DNA of 64,000 bases from Heliocidaris erythrogramma (GCA_025617745.1 CM046858.1:30146534-30210533), one strand, 5' to 3'. Shown: positions 1 through 11,471, numbered from the stretch's first letter. Program-made: numbers and translations. Notes: generated from the sequence alone by a model not told the origin.

Positions 1-1213
1 TTACTATATAAATCTATATACCTACCTATGACCCTCCCTCCTTCCCCTCTCCTTGCAAGCAACATGTTTCTACTTGGGGTTGCTCGCAAAAGAGGAAGAT
101 GGCCGTTGCGTGTTGCCGCGCGTGAGTGGCGAAGGGGAGAACAATAGGATTACAATATTGTGACGCATTTGTGTTAAGTTCTCGAACGAGTTTGCGTAGA
201 CAAGTGTCTAGCATAATAGGTAGGTATATATAGATGTTAAGCCTGAGTCGAATCGATTGGTTAGCCGGTGTTCGATCGAAGACATCGAATCCCGAATACG
301 TTTTGGCAAATTCGGTGCATCGATTTGTAGTCCGCCAGATTTTTGACTACCGTAGCCACCATGAAAGAAAAAAAAAAAACAAAAAAACTCTGTAACGTAC
401 AGCATAAATACTAGCAGAGAACGTGAAGGCGACTTCAAAGTTCAAACTGTTGGCTAACTTTCGCTAATTCGCTCGCGGAGGACGTCGCGCTTTACCTGTG
501 CTTTCTCTATGGAAAAATCGTTTTGTCGTTACGAACTGAAGTTTACGATAATATTCTTGACTCTCTCTGCATTGTCAATTTGACAATTGTATAATTGAAC
601 ATGATAAATACGGGCATGAGTACGAGTGTTCCTACTTAATTCGCAATAACTAATATCACACTCTCATCAAATTGGCAATTACTTCTGAATGATCTATATC
701 TGAAGCTGAATGAAGTCGAGTCATGAGCGACGAAAAGTTTATTTCGTATTTTTTTTTTTTTGCATGGAACAAACGTATTCCATTCAGCTCTCCAAAGACA
801 AAGTAAGATTATTAATTCTTTGAATTTGAATCATTGTCGGGTGTGTCGACAATGAGCATCGCTTCGTGCGACACTGTCTAGAGTGATATTTTGGCTAGCC
901 ATACGGACTAGAAACTTAAGATTTTGGCTCGTCCGCTGTGATTTTTACTAGCCATTGGCTAGCGGGCTATCGTTAATGTCGAGCAGCGAGAGCCCATACA
1001 TATGCCCGCGATGCCAGCGGACCGGTCACCGGTGCATGGTGCATGCACTGCGTGCAACTGTGTGCAACTCTGTTTTCACCGCCCATCATTTATCGATGCA
1101 CCGGTATTCGATCGAATCAAAGCCGTCGAATCCCGGTTTATGAAATATTCGATATGACTCAGGCTTAATAGATGTATATAGTAAATAAGAAAATCAGTGC
1201 TGATTTTACAATT
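1..1213 (+). mobile_element. DIRS-like retrotransposon, right terminus (copy A)
   Basis: The first 236 bases and bases 1169-1213 match the internal complementary region and right inverted terminal repeat of the DIRS-like copy at 40849-47034 (its 46754-47034), in the same orientation. Shared marks are ACCTACCTATGACCCTCC at the start, a GGTTGCTCGCAAAAGAGGAA segment, and the closing AAAATCAGTGCTGATTTTAC. The coding body would lie to the left of the window. The terminus is split by a DNA transposon at 237-1168. A piece only; age cannot be judged beyond being older than that insertion. Confidence 0.75.
237..1168. mobile_element. Non-autonomous TIR DNA transposon inserted in DIRS terminus
   Basis: The 932 bp element begins TTAAGCCTGAGTC and ends GACTCAGGCTTAA. 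Sub-terminal inverted similarity continues for about 90 bases, with TTCGATCGA and GGTGCATCGAT on both sides. It is flanked by TAGATG at 231-236 and 1169-1174. The uninterrupted DIRS terminus near 46990 carries the site once, so TAGATG is best read as a 6 bp target-site duplication (7 bp if a flanking A is counted). No transposase is visible, so it is non-autonomous. A 6-7 bp duplication does not fit piggyBac or Kolobok (4 bp TTAA), although the ends are TTAA. The superfamily is left open. Confidence 0.7.
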
Positions 1214-1921
1214 TTGTCATCTTCTGTGCTGTGTACTATAAAAGGGAGGGAAAACAGAAGGAAAATTATTCCTGATTGTCAAAAAGGGTGGGACCTCTTC
1301 GACTTGTACTTCTTCTTATTAAATAAAATTCTAATTATACTTCATTTATAACTTGTATAATTTAGGAATTCTATTACATAACACTCGTACAAGTCTTCAG
1401 AGGTTAGCATCTTCAAAGCAATCACGCACAGAAGATGGCATATTTTTTACGAAAATGAAAATCACGTATTGAAACACAATTCGTTTATTTCTTGGAGTTT
1501 ATTTCACGTAGTCTTCAATATCTATGTCAAAACACGATAAACTGATTTCGTTTATTACATCATGCATTTTAATAGGAGACCGACTTTAAAAAGGTCAAAC
1601 GTTGACATGAGATGTCAAACATAGACATGAAACGTCATAAACTGAATCTTAAAATAAATAAATTTTTTCTCCATTCAATTCCTTTCTTCCAAATACACAC
1701 AAGTAGTAAACAGAACTTATAAAGGAACGAAAGCACGTTCACTCTGAAAAATATTTCCTTGCGATTGTTTTCGCATAAAAACAGGAGAATGCATGTCTGT
1801 CATCATACAAAATAGACATCATACAAAAAAACCTTCGTTTCAAAAATCTTTGATAAACAGCAAAACTCCTTACATACAATGACGTTCGTTTGTATAATAG
1901 AGTCTACATAATCATGATAAT
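1214..1921. other. AT-rich spacer, no gene seen
   Basis: No coding region or clear repeat structure is visible. Short phrases recur (GACATGAGATGTCAAAC, GACATGAAACGTCA near 1600-1640). The stretch probably includes untranslated 3' sequence of the minus-strand DIRS-like copy B, but no inverted terminal repeat was recognised. Confidence 0.4.
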
Positions 1922-2634
1922 CTAGCTGTTTGAAGCACTGTTCAGAATCGTAACACCAAATGAATTACTAGTATCTGGGAATTTTAGATAAAATTCTGCA
2001 AATATCCTAGCATTAGACCAATCAGCTGTCTTCATAATCTCGTTTAGGTGAACACCTTGAGCAAAAGCCAATGATGTCGATGCACTGCGGAAACTATGAG
2101 CAGAAAAAATGTTCGTATCTATGCCAGATGCGGACAGGGTGGCTTTCATCCACCTTGCTAAGGTACATGTAGTAACAGATTTATGCGGCTTTCTTGAGGA
2201 GATGAAAAACTTTTTTCCCTAAGAGGTTCAGTACGTTTGATGTATTCTGTGAGAATAGACATAACACAAAGTTTAGGATTAGCGGGGTACACTGGTAATT
2301 TTACAACTTGCTTGTTGATACCCTTTTGGGGTGTTGAAGTCTTAAGTAGTTCTTTGACATGAAAAACTGCAAAGTTCTCGGACATCTGCATTGAAGTAAT
2401 ATCTAGATACATAAGAGTCTGCGTCCGCTGGGCAGAAACGAGAGCCGTTAAGGCTAGTAACTTTTGACTCAAACTAAGTAAGGACAAGTTCACATTTTCT
2501 GGGAGTGAAGAAAGATAATCTAACACAGTAGATACATTCCAAGTATAATTATACTTTGGCTTATGGGGGTCTTTATTAAATGCCCCTTTTAACAGACGAA
2601 CAACTAGTGGGTGTTTCCCCAACAGGAAATCCAT
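1922..2634 (-). pseudogene. Tyrosine recombinase fossil of DIRS-like copy B
   Basis: The translated minus strand shows tyrosine-recombinase landmarks: SAQRTQTLMYL, matching the first catalytic arginine box; AHSFRSASTSLAFAQGV, matching the HxxR box; and FAEFYLKF, where the tyrosine nucleophile is expected. In this family the enzyme integrates a circular DNA copy without making a target-site duplication. The same three boxes occur in copy C ([36 protein letters not shown]). The gene is broken and not functional as it stands. Confidence 0.8.
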
Positions 2635-2808
2635 CGATCGCCGTTATATATACGAAAGGGCAGAACGATGAGAGTTAAGGTTTGAATATGTTTTCCCTAA
2701 AGAATGTTGATGTGCAAGGAAATTAACAAAAAAAAGCTATCTATAGACAGGTTGTACATATTAGTCGACCGTTCACTACACCAATTACACCATATCTGCC
2801 ATGCAGAT

Positions 2809-3359
2809 TCATAATTGTTTGTTTGTTCCTGGCCGCCAAGACGATTCAATGAGTTCGGCAGCTTGTTTCGAAATTCCTGTTGAATTCCATTGTTGGCGGA
2901 GATTAGCCAGGTGGCTAGTTGAAGTTTGGGCATGTGTTGAGGGTGGGGTATGATGAGGCTGTCCTCTGGAAGCAGAATGGGGGGGGGGAGGGGGTGCAAC
3001 TACAAGTAATGGAAACCAGACTTGCGCTTTCCATACAGGGGCAATCAGGATTGCCAATTGTGTATTGTCCATTCTCACCTTGTTGAGAACCCTGCATAGA
3101 AGACAAAAGGGGGGAAACATGTAAGGAAATAAATTTTCCCATGACAAAGAGAAGGCATCGATAGCTATTGCCTCCGAGTCTTGTTTCCATGAAACGTATT
3201 TGGGTAGCTGATTATTGAATCTTGATGCAAACAAATCTTCATCTGGCATAAGTTGAAATCTGTCTAATAATGATTTGAAAACAAAAGGAGAAAGGAACAA
3301 TTCTTTATTAACATCCCTACGGGATAGTACATCAGCATAACTATTATTGGTACCAGATA
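2809..3359 (-). pseudogene. Methyltransferase-like region of DIRS-like copy B (fossil)
   Basis: The minus-strand translation contains DEDLFASRFNNQLPKYVSW, IAIDAFSLSW and LIAPVWKAQVWFP. These words recur in copies C, D and E directly after RNase H ([34 protein letters not shown]). Many DIRS-group elements carry a DAM-like N6-adenine methyltransferase domain at this position, so I assign it by position and shared wording. The right edge is cut by the CACTA-type insertion at 3360. Confidence 0.6.
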
Positions 3360-3384
3360 CACTACCGCTCACAGGTTTTGGCAT

Positions 3385-3520
3385 CGGTACCGCACCGTTA
3401 ACCTACCAAACAACGAACGGTTAACGGGTAACGGTATCTCCCTGATCCCCGATCCCCGATGTTCGGTGCCTCACCGAAAGCCCACCGTTAGCTTACCGTT
3501 AGCTTTCCGAATTAGTTTTG
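3385..3520. repeat. Left sub-terminal ACCGTT repeats of the CACTA-type element
   Basis: ACCGTTAACC, GAACGGTTAACGG, GTAACGGTA, CACCGTTAGC and TACCGTTAGC crowd into about 130 bases next to the left inverted repeat. In EnSpm-type elements such sub-terminal repeats are where the transposase binds. That function is inferred here from family knowledge. Confidence 0.6.
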
Positions 3521-4825
3521 GTGAATAAACCGATGCGTGTGCTGAGTCTGCGAACGCGCATCTGAAGAACTCTCGAAAGTCTCACGCACTATTAATAAAG
3601 GAAAAAAATGCATTGTGACGTCCTAATAGCTAACTTTGCAAAGATCAGCGGGATAGCGCGCCACTGTTTGACAGAGTGACCACATTATGTGGTTTGCTTT
3701 GTTTACAACAAAACTAGAATCAAAGTTTGATGACCCCAAACCTCGCCTGCCGATGCAGAAATATTTTGGCCAATCAGAACACTCATTACTTCGTCTCACC
3801 AAAAATCTATTTCAGGTTTATGAATTTTAGAAGACTCGTTATTGGCCATTTCACTTCAAATCCGTACGAGCCTGCAATGAATATTCATATCTATTGTTCC
3901 CCACCAATGTATCCCACCAATGTATCCCAGCAACAAGGGATTTTTCGCGCGCTTGAACTGCGAAATCGATTTATCTACAACTTCACTTAGATTCAGGCTA
4001 CCCTAGCAGGTCTAATTTCTCCTCTATTTCTTATCTTCTGTGCATTTCTGTTTATTTTCCCTGTTTTTTTTCCCTGTTTTTTTCCACTTTGTTGTGGAAG
4101 TTTTTATGATTTATTTTATCCTGGTGGACGTGTAGTACGTGATTTTAATTGTTTTCGGTGAAAATCTGGTGAGTTTGTTCGACGTGAGTGAGTCTATCGC
4201 ACTCGCGAGTGTTCGCGTGTGTTGTGAATGGGCTGTGTGGTTCTGAGTATGGTAGTGCCTGTGTGTACTTACGGTCCTGTCATTTGAGCTTTGAGTTAGT
4301 TTATAACTCATTTATGTCTGCTTGAGTGGATTTCGTAGTTGTAAAATATATACAACTGTATGTATTTTTTTAAATATTCGTGTGGATTTGCAAAATATGT
4401 CTGGTGGCTGAGGCTCGCCGAATGTACGCCAGTAATCAGTATACACTTTGACTTTGTTGTGTGATGGGTGATGACTGAGATGAGCTGAGTGAGTTAGCTC
4501 TGTGCCTCGCATGCATGTCATTTTGAAGTCGAGATCCAACTTATTTTGTCATTTTTATTTTATCCAAGCCCGATGAAAAAAAAAACAACCCCAATTGCAA
4601 TGTGAAGAAAGAACATGAATACATTTACTAACACTGACATGACTGAACACTGAATACAAATTGCTAACATTTTTTTTTTCCTCACCACGCCACACTCTCT
4701 GACATGTCTAATCAATTACTTTTTAATAGTGGAGGGATGTTTCAATAATAAAATATCTTTTTCAGAAGAATTTTTTCAAGGGTGGGGACACACAAAGTTA
4801 TCACCTGGATATGGCAAAATTTATT

Positions 4826-4845
4826 GGGGGGGGGGGGGGGGGGGG
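4826..4845 (+). repeat. Poly-G tract inside the CACTA-type element
   Basis: Run of 20 G. A second G run of about 14 lies at 5112-5125. Long G runs are a recurring feature of this window (also 9884-9902) and may be sites of length error in assembly. Confidence 0.9.
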
Positions 4846-5421
4846 AGATGTGCCTCTTGTGATCCCCTTTGAATGGCTACTGCTTACAAAAATAATCGCA
4901 ACAAAACAAAACCTATATTGGGTTTACTTTACTTTATACACGACAGGGGAACCCAACCAGTAAAAATATATCTATTTCTGCAGTTTCAAGAATAATCAAG
5001 TAAGACCTACAATGAAATTTATTCATCAACGTAAAGGAAAATCTTGTGCTTGAGGTCATCATTCAGCAAATCAATTTCCACCAGTGTTATTGTTTACATT
5101 ACCGGAGAAAAGGGGGGGGGGGGGGTTGTCCTTGAGTCACTTTCATTCTTGGTTACTAGGCAACGTTTACCAGTGGGCTGCAGTAGTTTAGAATTACCAG
5201 TCCTGGGTAATACTATATTTATTTTTTGCTTGTATTCTCTGTTGTAATATAGGCTTCTGGTAGTTCAAACATTCCATTGTTATTATTGCTACATATACAT
5301 GTATAAGACCATTATATTCAACTCCAACACGTTCAATCTGATAAGAACTATTTTCAAGAATTTCCAAATGAATGACTAGATGACAGACTATTGCACGCAT
5401 TCCGATCCTTTCAACACACAG

Positions 5422-5613
5422 GCAAAAATACACATGTACAACGGTATACACTGGCTCTATGTGTACGATGAATCACATTCCTCCCTTTCAATTCCCACGC
5501 TAGCTAAAGCCAAGCTATGGATGGCTGAGGTCCTTCGCGATGACATACTATTTTGGGACAGGGTGAATGATAACTTGGGACAAAATCACAGACTTATAAA
5601 AACTTTGAGCAAG
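5422..5613 (+). other. Exon-like open stretch inside the CACTA-type element
   Basis: This is a 192 bp open stretch, 64 codons, in phase 0 at both edges. A good acceptor context precedes it (TTCCGATCCTTTCAACACACAG) and GTCAGT follows it as a donor. The translation begins AKIHMYNGIHWLYVYDESHS, continues with SIPTLAKAKLWMAEVLRDD and ends NHRLIKTLSK. It has the mixed, charged composition of real protein and no low-complexity bias. I do not recognise the family. Two readings are possible: a host exon captured by the transposon, or one exon of a decayed transposase. No partner exons were found in the element. It does not match the PPIL6 N-terminal region. Confidence 0.4.
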
Positions 5614-5951
5614 GTCAGTTTGCTAATAATACGAAATTTTTCAGATGACGATATGATGATGATATGATAGTTCATTTTCATCTCATCATGATACATTAAT
5701 AGTTATTGAAAGACGAATTTTAAAAATATCAATTCTAATATCGTTTGTCTAAACGCTATTACGCTACATATTTTGAAACGACATTCACGCAAGAGTTTAA
5801 GAACCTTTTCTTTAAAATAAATTTATACACTGTTTACATGAAGGTATGTTCTTATTTTCTTGATGTGTTTTAGTTTTACAACAATCTAAACCAATCGAGA
5901 AATGCGATACGTGTACATGTAACTGAGAAAGACGGGGATTCCATTTACGGG

Positions 5952-6862
5952 TTAAAGGAGAATTAACCTCAAACAATAAAGACGATAGTGTTCAAAGGTG
6001 TTATTTATTCCTACTTGTTAGACTATATGGCTTCGCGTCAAAATATACGAGATCGATACGAATCAAGATTTTCTGAGCAAAATTTATCATCTGCTAGCAA
6101 TATGTATCGTCTGCTAGCAATACATGGGGGCTGCCATTTTTTTTATGTGTACAAGAAGATTTTCTTAATCCAAATGCCCAATTGCCTTTTTCAAAATTAA
6201 AAACCCATTTGAGATTTAAAATATAGAATAGATATGTCAATTTATTTTTAAACTGAAGATTTCCTTATATATTTCTGTTGAAAATCGATATTCGCTTAAT
6301 ATAAATCTATTTTCTAGATACTGTGACGCAATGGACGGAGCAAATTAATTCAAATTTTATGGATGCTTCTTCCCTGAGCATCTATAGCGGCAAACTATGC
6401 ATTCACCTGCTTTCGGATAATGGGACTTGAAAAGTCAGAATGCATGCTGCATATATTATGCTCTGCTCTGTTTGGCAAACCCAAGAAAATAGATTTTTGT
6501 TAAGCAAAACCAGACAATTAAAAGTATCATTATAAAGATTTAATTTTTATAAATCATGTAAACACCCACTTTATATTTTTCGTCACATATGGGATTTTAG
6601 GTAATGAAGAAAATCAATTTAGGTCTTGGATTCAAAATATCTTCCTGACCGGAACATTTCTCAATGGTTCATGTACAAATCCAAATCAGCATGAAAATGG
6701 CAGCCCCCATGTAAATGAGTAGTAGACGATACCGGGTGTTGGAATATCTTTATTATACCCTTTTCTGATATCTTATTGGAAAATGATTTAGGCCAATAAG
6801 TAGGAATATACTACACCTTTCAATATAAGTAAATTTGTACTCAGGGGTTAATTCTCCTTTAA
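5952..6862. mobile_element. TTAA-flanked MITE (Kolobok/piggyBac-type target)
   Basis: The 911 bp element is bounded by TTAAAGGAGAATTAACC at the left and GGTTAATTCTCCTTTAA at the right, a perfect 17 bp inverted pair that includes the TTAA target duplication. A second inverted pair lies inside: GTATCGTCT followed by ACATGGGGGCTGCCATTTT at 6105-6142, with its reverse near 6691-6735. No coding region is seen. It is nested in the CACTA-type element and so is younger than it. Confidence 0.75.
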
Positions 6863-7194
6863 GAATAAAGCCTTTGATCAGTATTTATGATTGGACGAGA
6901 AAAAAAAAGAGTTATCACCATGAAGTTCACAATCGTCATTTTTCTTCACCATTATATTAACCACCACGATCCCATCCTCGTTTCATCGTCATTTCGTCAT
7001 CAATTTCATCAATCATCACCATCACCAGATTTGTTTAGAATGCAGAATAATGTAAGAGCAAATGTGGGTCCTGCGTGCGCTACAGCTAGCTTGACAAAGT
7101 CAGTCATTGTTTCGTCACAATGCAGCGTTCATCGCCGGCGCGCTCTTAGCCGGCGCGCTCTTAGCCAAACCGTTCACAGTTCACCGAAAGAAAT

Positions 7195-7360
7195 TCGTGG
7201 GTGCGCGCTCGGTTGCTAACCGTTGCCTTACCGTTCGCGAACCGATAGCGAACCGAAGGCTTCCCGCGGTTTGTCGACGAAGAGGAAAACCGCGGGGAGG
7301 AACCGCGGGAAGCTTCACCGAAGACTTTGCATACATTACCGTTACCGAACCGATGTGCCA
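7195..7360. repeat. Right sub-terminal ACCGTT repeats of the CACTA-type element
   Basis: GCTAACCGTTGCC, TTACCGTTCGCG, AACCGATAGCGAACCG and ATTACCGTTACCGAACCG lie next to the right inverted repeat and mirror the left sub-terminal cluster. A further paired phrase, CGGCGCGCTCTTAGC, is repeated directly at 7137-7165. Confidence 0.6.
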
Positions 7361-7381
7361 AAACCTGTGAGCGGTAGTGTA

Positions 7382-7770
7382 TATGAGATGCAGAAAGCCA
7401 ATTGTTTGATTCAAAACACCAAAACCAAATTTGTGCGGAAATAGAATTTAAACTTGGTACACTCCCGCCTAAATTATTGACATAGGAGACGGCAGTACTA
7501 TTATCCGATTTAACATTAATGTGTTGGTTCACACATGTGCCACACAGGGAAAGCAGTGCATTCTGTACTGCGAGCAATTCTAACCGTTGATATGCAAATC
7601 CTGATGCTGTGGGGGCCAAGTGCCCTGCGTGAATGAATCATCTTCATGTGAAAATGCACCCCATCCCGATTTACTCGCATCGGTAGATATTGTTATGCTG
7701 AATAGAGGATCGAAATTCCTCCGGTGCTTTAGAAAGCCACCACTGAATTTCTGCGCGAACACAAAATATA
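7382..7770 (-). pseudogene. RNase H fossil of DIRS-like copy B
   Basis: The minus-strand text ISTDASKSGWGAFSHE, ELLAVQNALLSL and NVKSDNSTAVSYVNNLGG matches the RNase H domain that follows the reverse transcriptase in DIRS-like elements (copy C has [14 protein letters not shown] and [16 protein letters not shown]). The domain continues to the edge of the CACTA-type insertion. Broken. Confidence 0.75.
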
Positions 7771-7922
7771 CGCATCAAAATTATAATTTGACTTTTGCAA
7801 GGCTTTTGTTTTTCGCAAACTCAAGAACACGAAAATGCAATTTTCCTTGCCGAAAGACGTCAAAGAACGAAACAATTAAGCCAATAAACTTTGCGAGATC
7901 TCTAATTTTAATTTCTTGGCTA

Positions 7923-8716
7923 CTAAGAATCGCCTTTCCAAGCGACTGAAAAGTCTCTAATTGGCACACTGATCGTCATCTGCATTGAATTGATGATAAA
8001 ACCGAGAAAGGTGATGGTAGTTTGGGGCATCAAACTTGATTTGGCATAATTAATGTTAAAGCCTAATGATTCTAACAAATCTACTACATATGACGTGTTA
8101 TCTAAACTTTCCTGTCTAGAACGAGCAAAAATTAAAATGTCATCTAAATAAATCATTGCTCGTATGCCTCTTTCTCGAACTGAGGCAATGATGGGTTTCA
8201 TAATTTTGGTGAATACCTGAGGCGCTGAGTTCAATCCAAAGGGAAGACATTGAAAACAGAAAGACTTTTCGTCCCATGAGAAAGAAAGGGCTGTGTTGGC
8301 TAGGATCAATAGATATGGAAAAATATGCGTCTTTTAAGATCAATCGTAGTTAGAAAATCATTAGAAATAATCAAATCTTTAACCAATTAGAAATTGGTTC
8401 GTTGAAATGTTCGTATATCACAAATTTATTCAAGTTTTTCAAATTGAATATCGGTCTCAGACCTCCAGATTTCTTAGAAATATTGTTGACAAATACATGC
8501 AATCGCCTGTGGAATTTCTCTAATAGCTTGTTTTGTGAGAAGATCAACAATTTCTTTGTCGATTGCGACTTTTTCCTCCTGAGTAAATGAAATATTACGC
8601 GGATGATAAACTTGGAAAGGAGCAGATAAGAAATCTATTTTGTAACCCGAAATGGATCCATGGGTCGGAAATGATCTGAGACCAGGCATCTTTGAAAAAC
8701 TTGAGTCTACCCGCAA
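7923..8716 (-). pseudogene. Reverse transcriptase fossil of DIRS-like copy B
   Basis: On the minus strand the reverse transcriptase landmarks are LKDAYFSISIDPS, FGLNSAPQVFTKIMKP and the catalytic IYLDDILIFAR. Upstream text (VDLLTKQAIREIP) matches the region before the fingers in copies C and D. The enzyme would copy element RNA into DNA. The gene is broken. Confidence 0.8.
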
Positions 8717-9480
8717 TAATTGGGGTACTCACTACTTTTTTGCCTGTTCATGGTTGGAAAAGCTCCTACGATTCTGGGCCGCTGGAAAGCGTGGGGGTGA
8801 TGGCGATGGTCAAGACACCGTTGCTGGAGCTCGAGAGCGGCTCCACTGAGACGATCGTTGTCCCTTGAAGTCATGACGACGCTGAGTGGAAAACTCGGCT
8901 TGCTTCCTCTGGGTGTGGCGACGTGGGGCCTTCCCATGATGCGACACTTTTTGCCCCACATTGTACGCTTCAACCACATTCTTGAGGGCATTTTGTATGT
9001 CTTTCCCAAACAACTTCTCATCCAAGAGGGTACTTCGGCTACACAAACCCTTGTATTTGGGGTTGACATAAGGCTTCATTTCCGCCCTCCGATACATGCT
9101 TAACTCATAAGAAGCATGCCCGCTTAACGTCAAGGGAAAACTCTTTAATGCGTTCAGTGTTGACTGGCCTTTTCTCAGATGTAGAGCTCTGCGTGTAATT
9201 CTTCCAAAATTTGCCCGTAGGGGAGAAGACACTGCACAACATTGTTTTGCAGTTTCTGGATGCGAGCATCGATGGTGCGAGCTCTACCCGAAATGGTTTG
9301 CCAAACTTCTGGCACAACACGTGGCGTACAAGCTTCAGGGGCATTGCTGGGAGTAAGATACCGCGATGAAATCTTCTCCAAACTCTCTTTCTTGGGCGGA
9401 AGAGAAACCGCTTTCGTAAGCCTTTCGGCCAGCTTATCGAAATTTGGCAGGGCCAACATTGATGCCAGTGTCATATAAAA
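8707..9480 (-). pseudogene. Gag-like fossil of DIRS-like copy B
   Basis: Minus-strand text includes LPNFDKLAERLTKAVSLPP, VPEVWQTISGRARTIDARIQ and a basic tail (GKAPRRHTQRKQAEF). Copy D has a parallel segment ([21 protein letters not shown]), which supports a gag-like structural protein of the same lineage. Its beginning could not be placed. Broken. Confidence 0.6.
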
Positions 9481-9499
9481 ATCTGAATCTTCTTTGATG

Positions 9500-11471
9500 T
9501 CAAACTCCTTGGGCTCCGAACGGTTAATGCATTAGAAATACAGTTTTTGAGGGTTGGAAATGCCAAAAATTTTCAGAAGCTCAGTTGCTTTGCTCACTTG
9601 CCTAATTATTACCATTAAGGATCTCGTAATTTTGCGCTCCCCCCTGTATATAGTTCTCAAACAGCTTAATAAAGGGTTCAAAATTTGAAAAATAAAACTG
9701 TAATTATCGTTGTTCTGTTCGCTATCATGTAATAAGTTTCATCTGATTCTTGCTAGATATATTGCGCCCGCAATAAACTGTATAAAACAGCATTTGCAAC
9801 ATTTGAATGAAATCCCAACATTCGGTCGCCTTGCTGAATTTCTCGACTACTTCTCAAGGGTTTTCGCTAATTTTAGACACTCTGGGGGGGGGGGGGGGGG
9901 GGTGGGAATTTCATTGTTTGCCCTGGGCCCCATAATGCCTAGATATATACGCCACTGACTTCACTTCCCTCGCCGGCCGGAACCCCCCCCCCCCCCCCCC
10001 CCCCCCAAATCATGAACACGGAACGACACCCCTGGTTGGAGGTGATAATCAGTTTAATTAAATTCAAGATTATTTTTCAAGGTAGCTTCCAGATTTTGTC
10101 AAATTTTCAACCCTTGTACAGGAGTCAATGTGTGTGAGATTATTCATGTTTTAGATGAACAAATATAATGACAATGATGATGATGATGATAATGATGATG
10201 ATAATACAAAATATAACCAAAGTAGTTCAAAACAAAAGACAATTGATGAATAATCTGATAATAAAAATCAAAGCTGGTGTGCACCTCCATTGACCGACCC
10301 ACAACTGGGTCATTCCAACGAATTATACATGTATATTAACATAAAATAGAGCCTATATATATATATTCTTTTTGTTTTTTCTGTTTCTTTTTTAGGGGGA
10401 GGGTGGTCACTTGAAAAATCATAGGGGGCAACCGCCCCCTTGCCCCCCCCCCTCCCCCACCCCCACCCTGTAGCGCTGGCCCAGTGCCATCCTCGAAAGA
10501 TGTCTTTCAGGCATCTATAAGGTGAGTCGGATGACGGTGCAAAATTTGTCGATATCAAGCAATTTTCGGCCCCCCCTATTGTAGGCAAAGTTAGTCGTAT
10601 AGGAAAACAAATAATAAAGATAGATGTCCTTTGGAATTCATAGTAATGGTCATCTACCTCCCATTTTTTTGTACACTAAATTAACACAAAAAGAGAACTG
10701 GAGAAAGAAATTCAAATAATTATATGCCGAAGAATCATTTGTCTATGACCTGGGTTCTTAATTATTTTGTCAGGTGCATGGTCCGAAATTACGTCGCGGG
10801 CCACTGAGTATTACACATACATGTACATGCATATCTTGCCCGAAAACATTGTGTATTCATTTTCTGGTTTTTCAATTCACTTTAGCGAGCAAAGCGAGCA
10901 AGCCAAAGAAATTGACACATTAGAACCGTGAAATGTACTTTCTTCATCAAAATATGCTAATTCAGAAAAGATATAAAAAGTACAACAAGATCATTCCACT
11001 GCCCGTAAATGAGGAGGCGGGTGCCCGAATGCCAGGTAATTTTGATATTCTCGGGAGGGGGCTGCAACCCCCATCCCAGGTCTCATACGCTTCCGCATAC
11101 ACCCGAATGGCCTATCTAAGGACTGAGGAAGAATTTCAGAATACCGGTACACATCCCGGTATCATAAATAATAATAATATTATCCTTATTTTTCTTTGCT
11201 TGATGATAACTCTTGGTAGGACAGGGAACAGATAATTATATGCTAATTGCGAGCGAGCGAAGCGAGTGAGAAAAAAATTGACACCTGTAATCAGACCGCA
11301 TGAAATCGGGCCGCATGAAATCATCTCGCGGGCCGCAAGTGGCCCATGGGCGGCACTAATTAAGAACAGGGGGTCTATGCCATTATGTCTAATGATCATT
11401 ATCCCTACAGTCAAAGCAAATAGAATTATAAGTAAAATGTCACGTAAAACGACTAACAATTTCCTTCTTTT
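9500..11471. other. Repeat-derived spacer, no gene seen
   Basis: Contains opposed homopolymer tracts (9884-9902 G, 9983-10006 C), an ATG/ATA triplet tract (about 10170-10203) and two related degenerate modules. One is near 10780-10925 (CGCGGGCCACTGAG, TTTAGCGAGCAAAGCGAGCAAG, AAATTGACAC). The other is near 11240-11345 (GCGAGCGAGCGAAGCGAGTGAG, AAATTGACACC, CGCGGGCCGCAAG). No coding evidence. Confidence 0.5.
9884..10006. repeat. Facing poly-G and poly-C tracts
   Basis: G19 at 9884-9902 and C24 at 9983-10006, about 80 bases apart, could pair with each other on one strand. Either could be a length artefact of sequencing. Confidence 0.85.

Larger units (their letters stand above)
3360..7379. mobile_element. 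CACTA (EnSpm)-type DNA transposon inserted in DIRS copy B
   Basis: The 4020 bp element starts CACTACCGCTCACAGGTTTT and ends with the inverted copy AAAACCTGTGAGCGGTAGTG. It has a TA dinucleotide on each side (3358-3359, 7380-7381). A terminal CACTA and a 2-3 bp duplication are hallmarks of the EnSpm/CACTA superfamily, although a TA duplication alone would also fit Tc1/mariner. The ends are followed by dense ACCGTT/AACGGT sub-terminal repeats. It interrupts the DIRS-like copy B cleanly, since coding continues on both sides. No transposase is recognisable. It holds a younger TTAA-type MITE (5952-6862) and an exon-like stretch (5422-5613). Probably non-autonomous. Confidence 0.75.
1922..9500 (-). 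mobile_element. DIRS-like retrotransposon, broken minus-strand copy (B)
   Basis: On the minus strand the order is gag-like region (about 8707-9480), reverse transcriptase (7923-8716), RNase H (7382-7770), methyltransferase-like region (2809-3359) and tyrosine recombinase (1922-2690). This is the gene order of DIRS-like elements. The copy is broken in several places and is split between RNase H and the methyltransferase-like region by a CACTA-type transposon (3360-7379). Its protein text is closer to copy D (35041-39113) than to C or E. Neither terminal repeat was recognised. It looks old relative to copy C. Confidence 0.8.

Noticed and set aside
237-1168. piggyBac or Kolobok assignment from TTAA ends
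   Set aside because: The empty-site comparison shows a 6-7 bp TAGATG duplication, not a TTAA duplication.
9884-10006. Long G and C runs as regulatory G-quadruplex sites
   Set aside because: Homopolymers this long are common sequencing or microsatellite features; no gene lies nearby.
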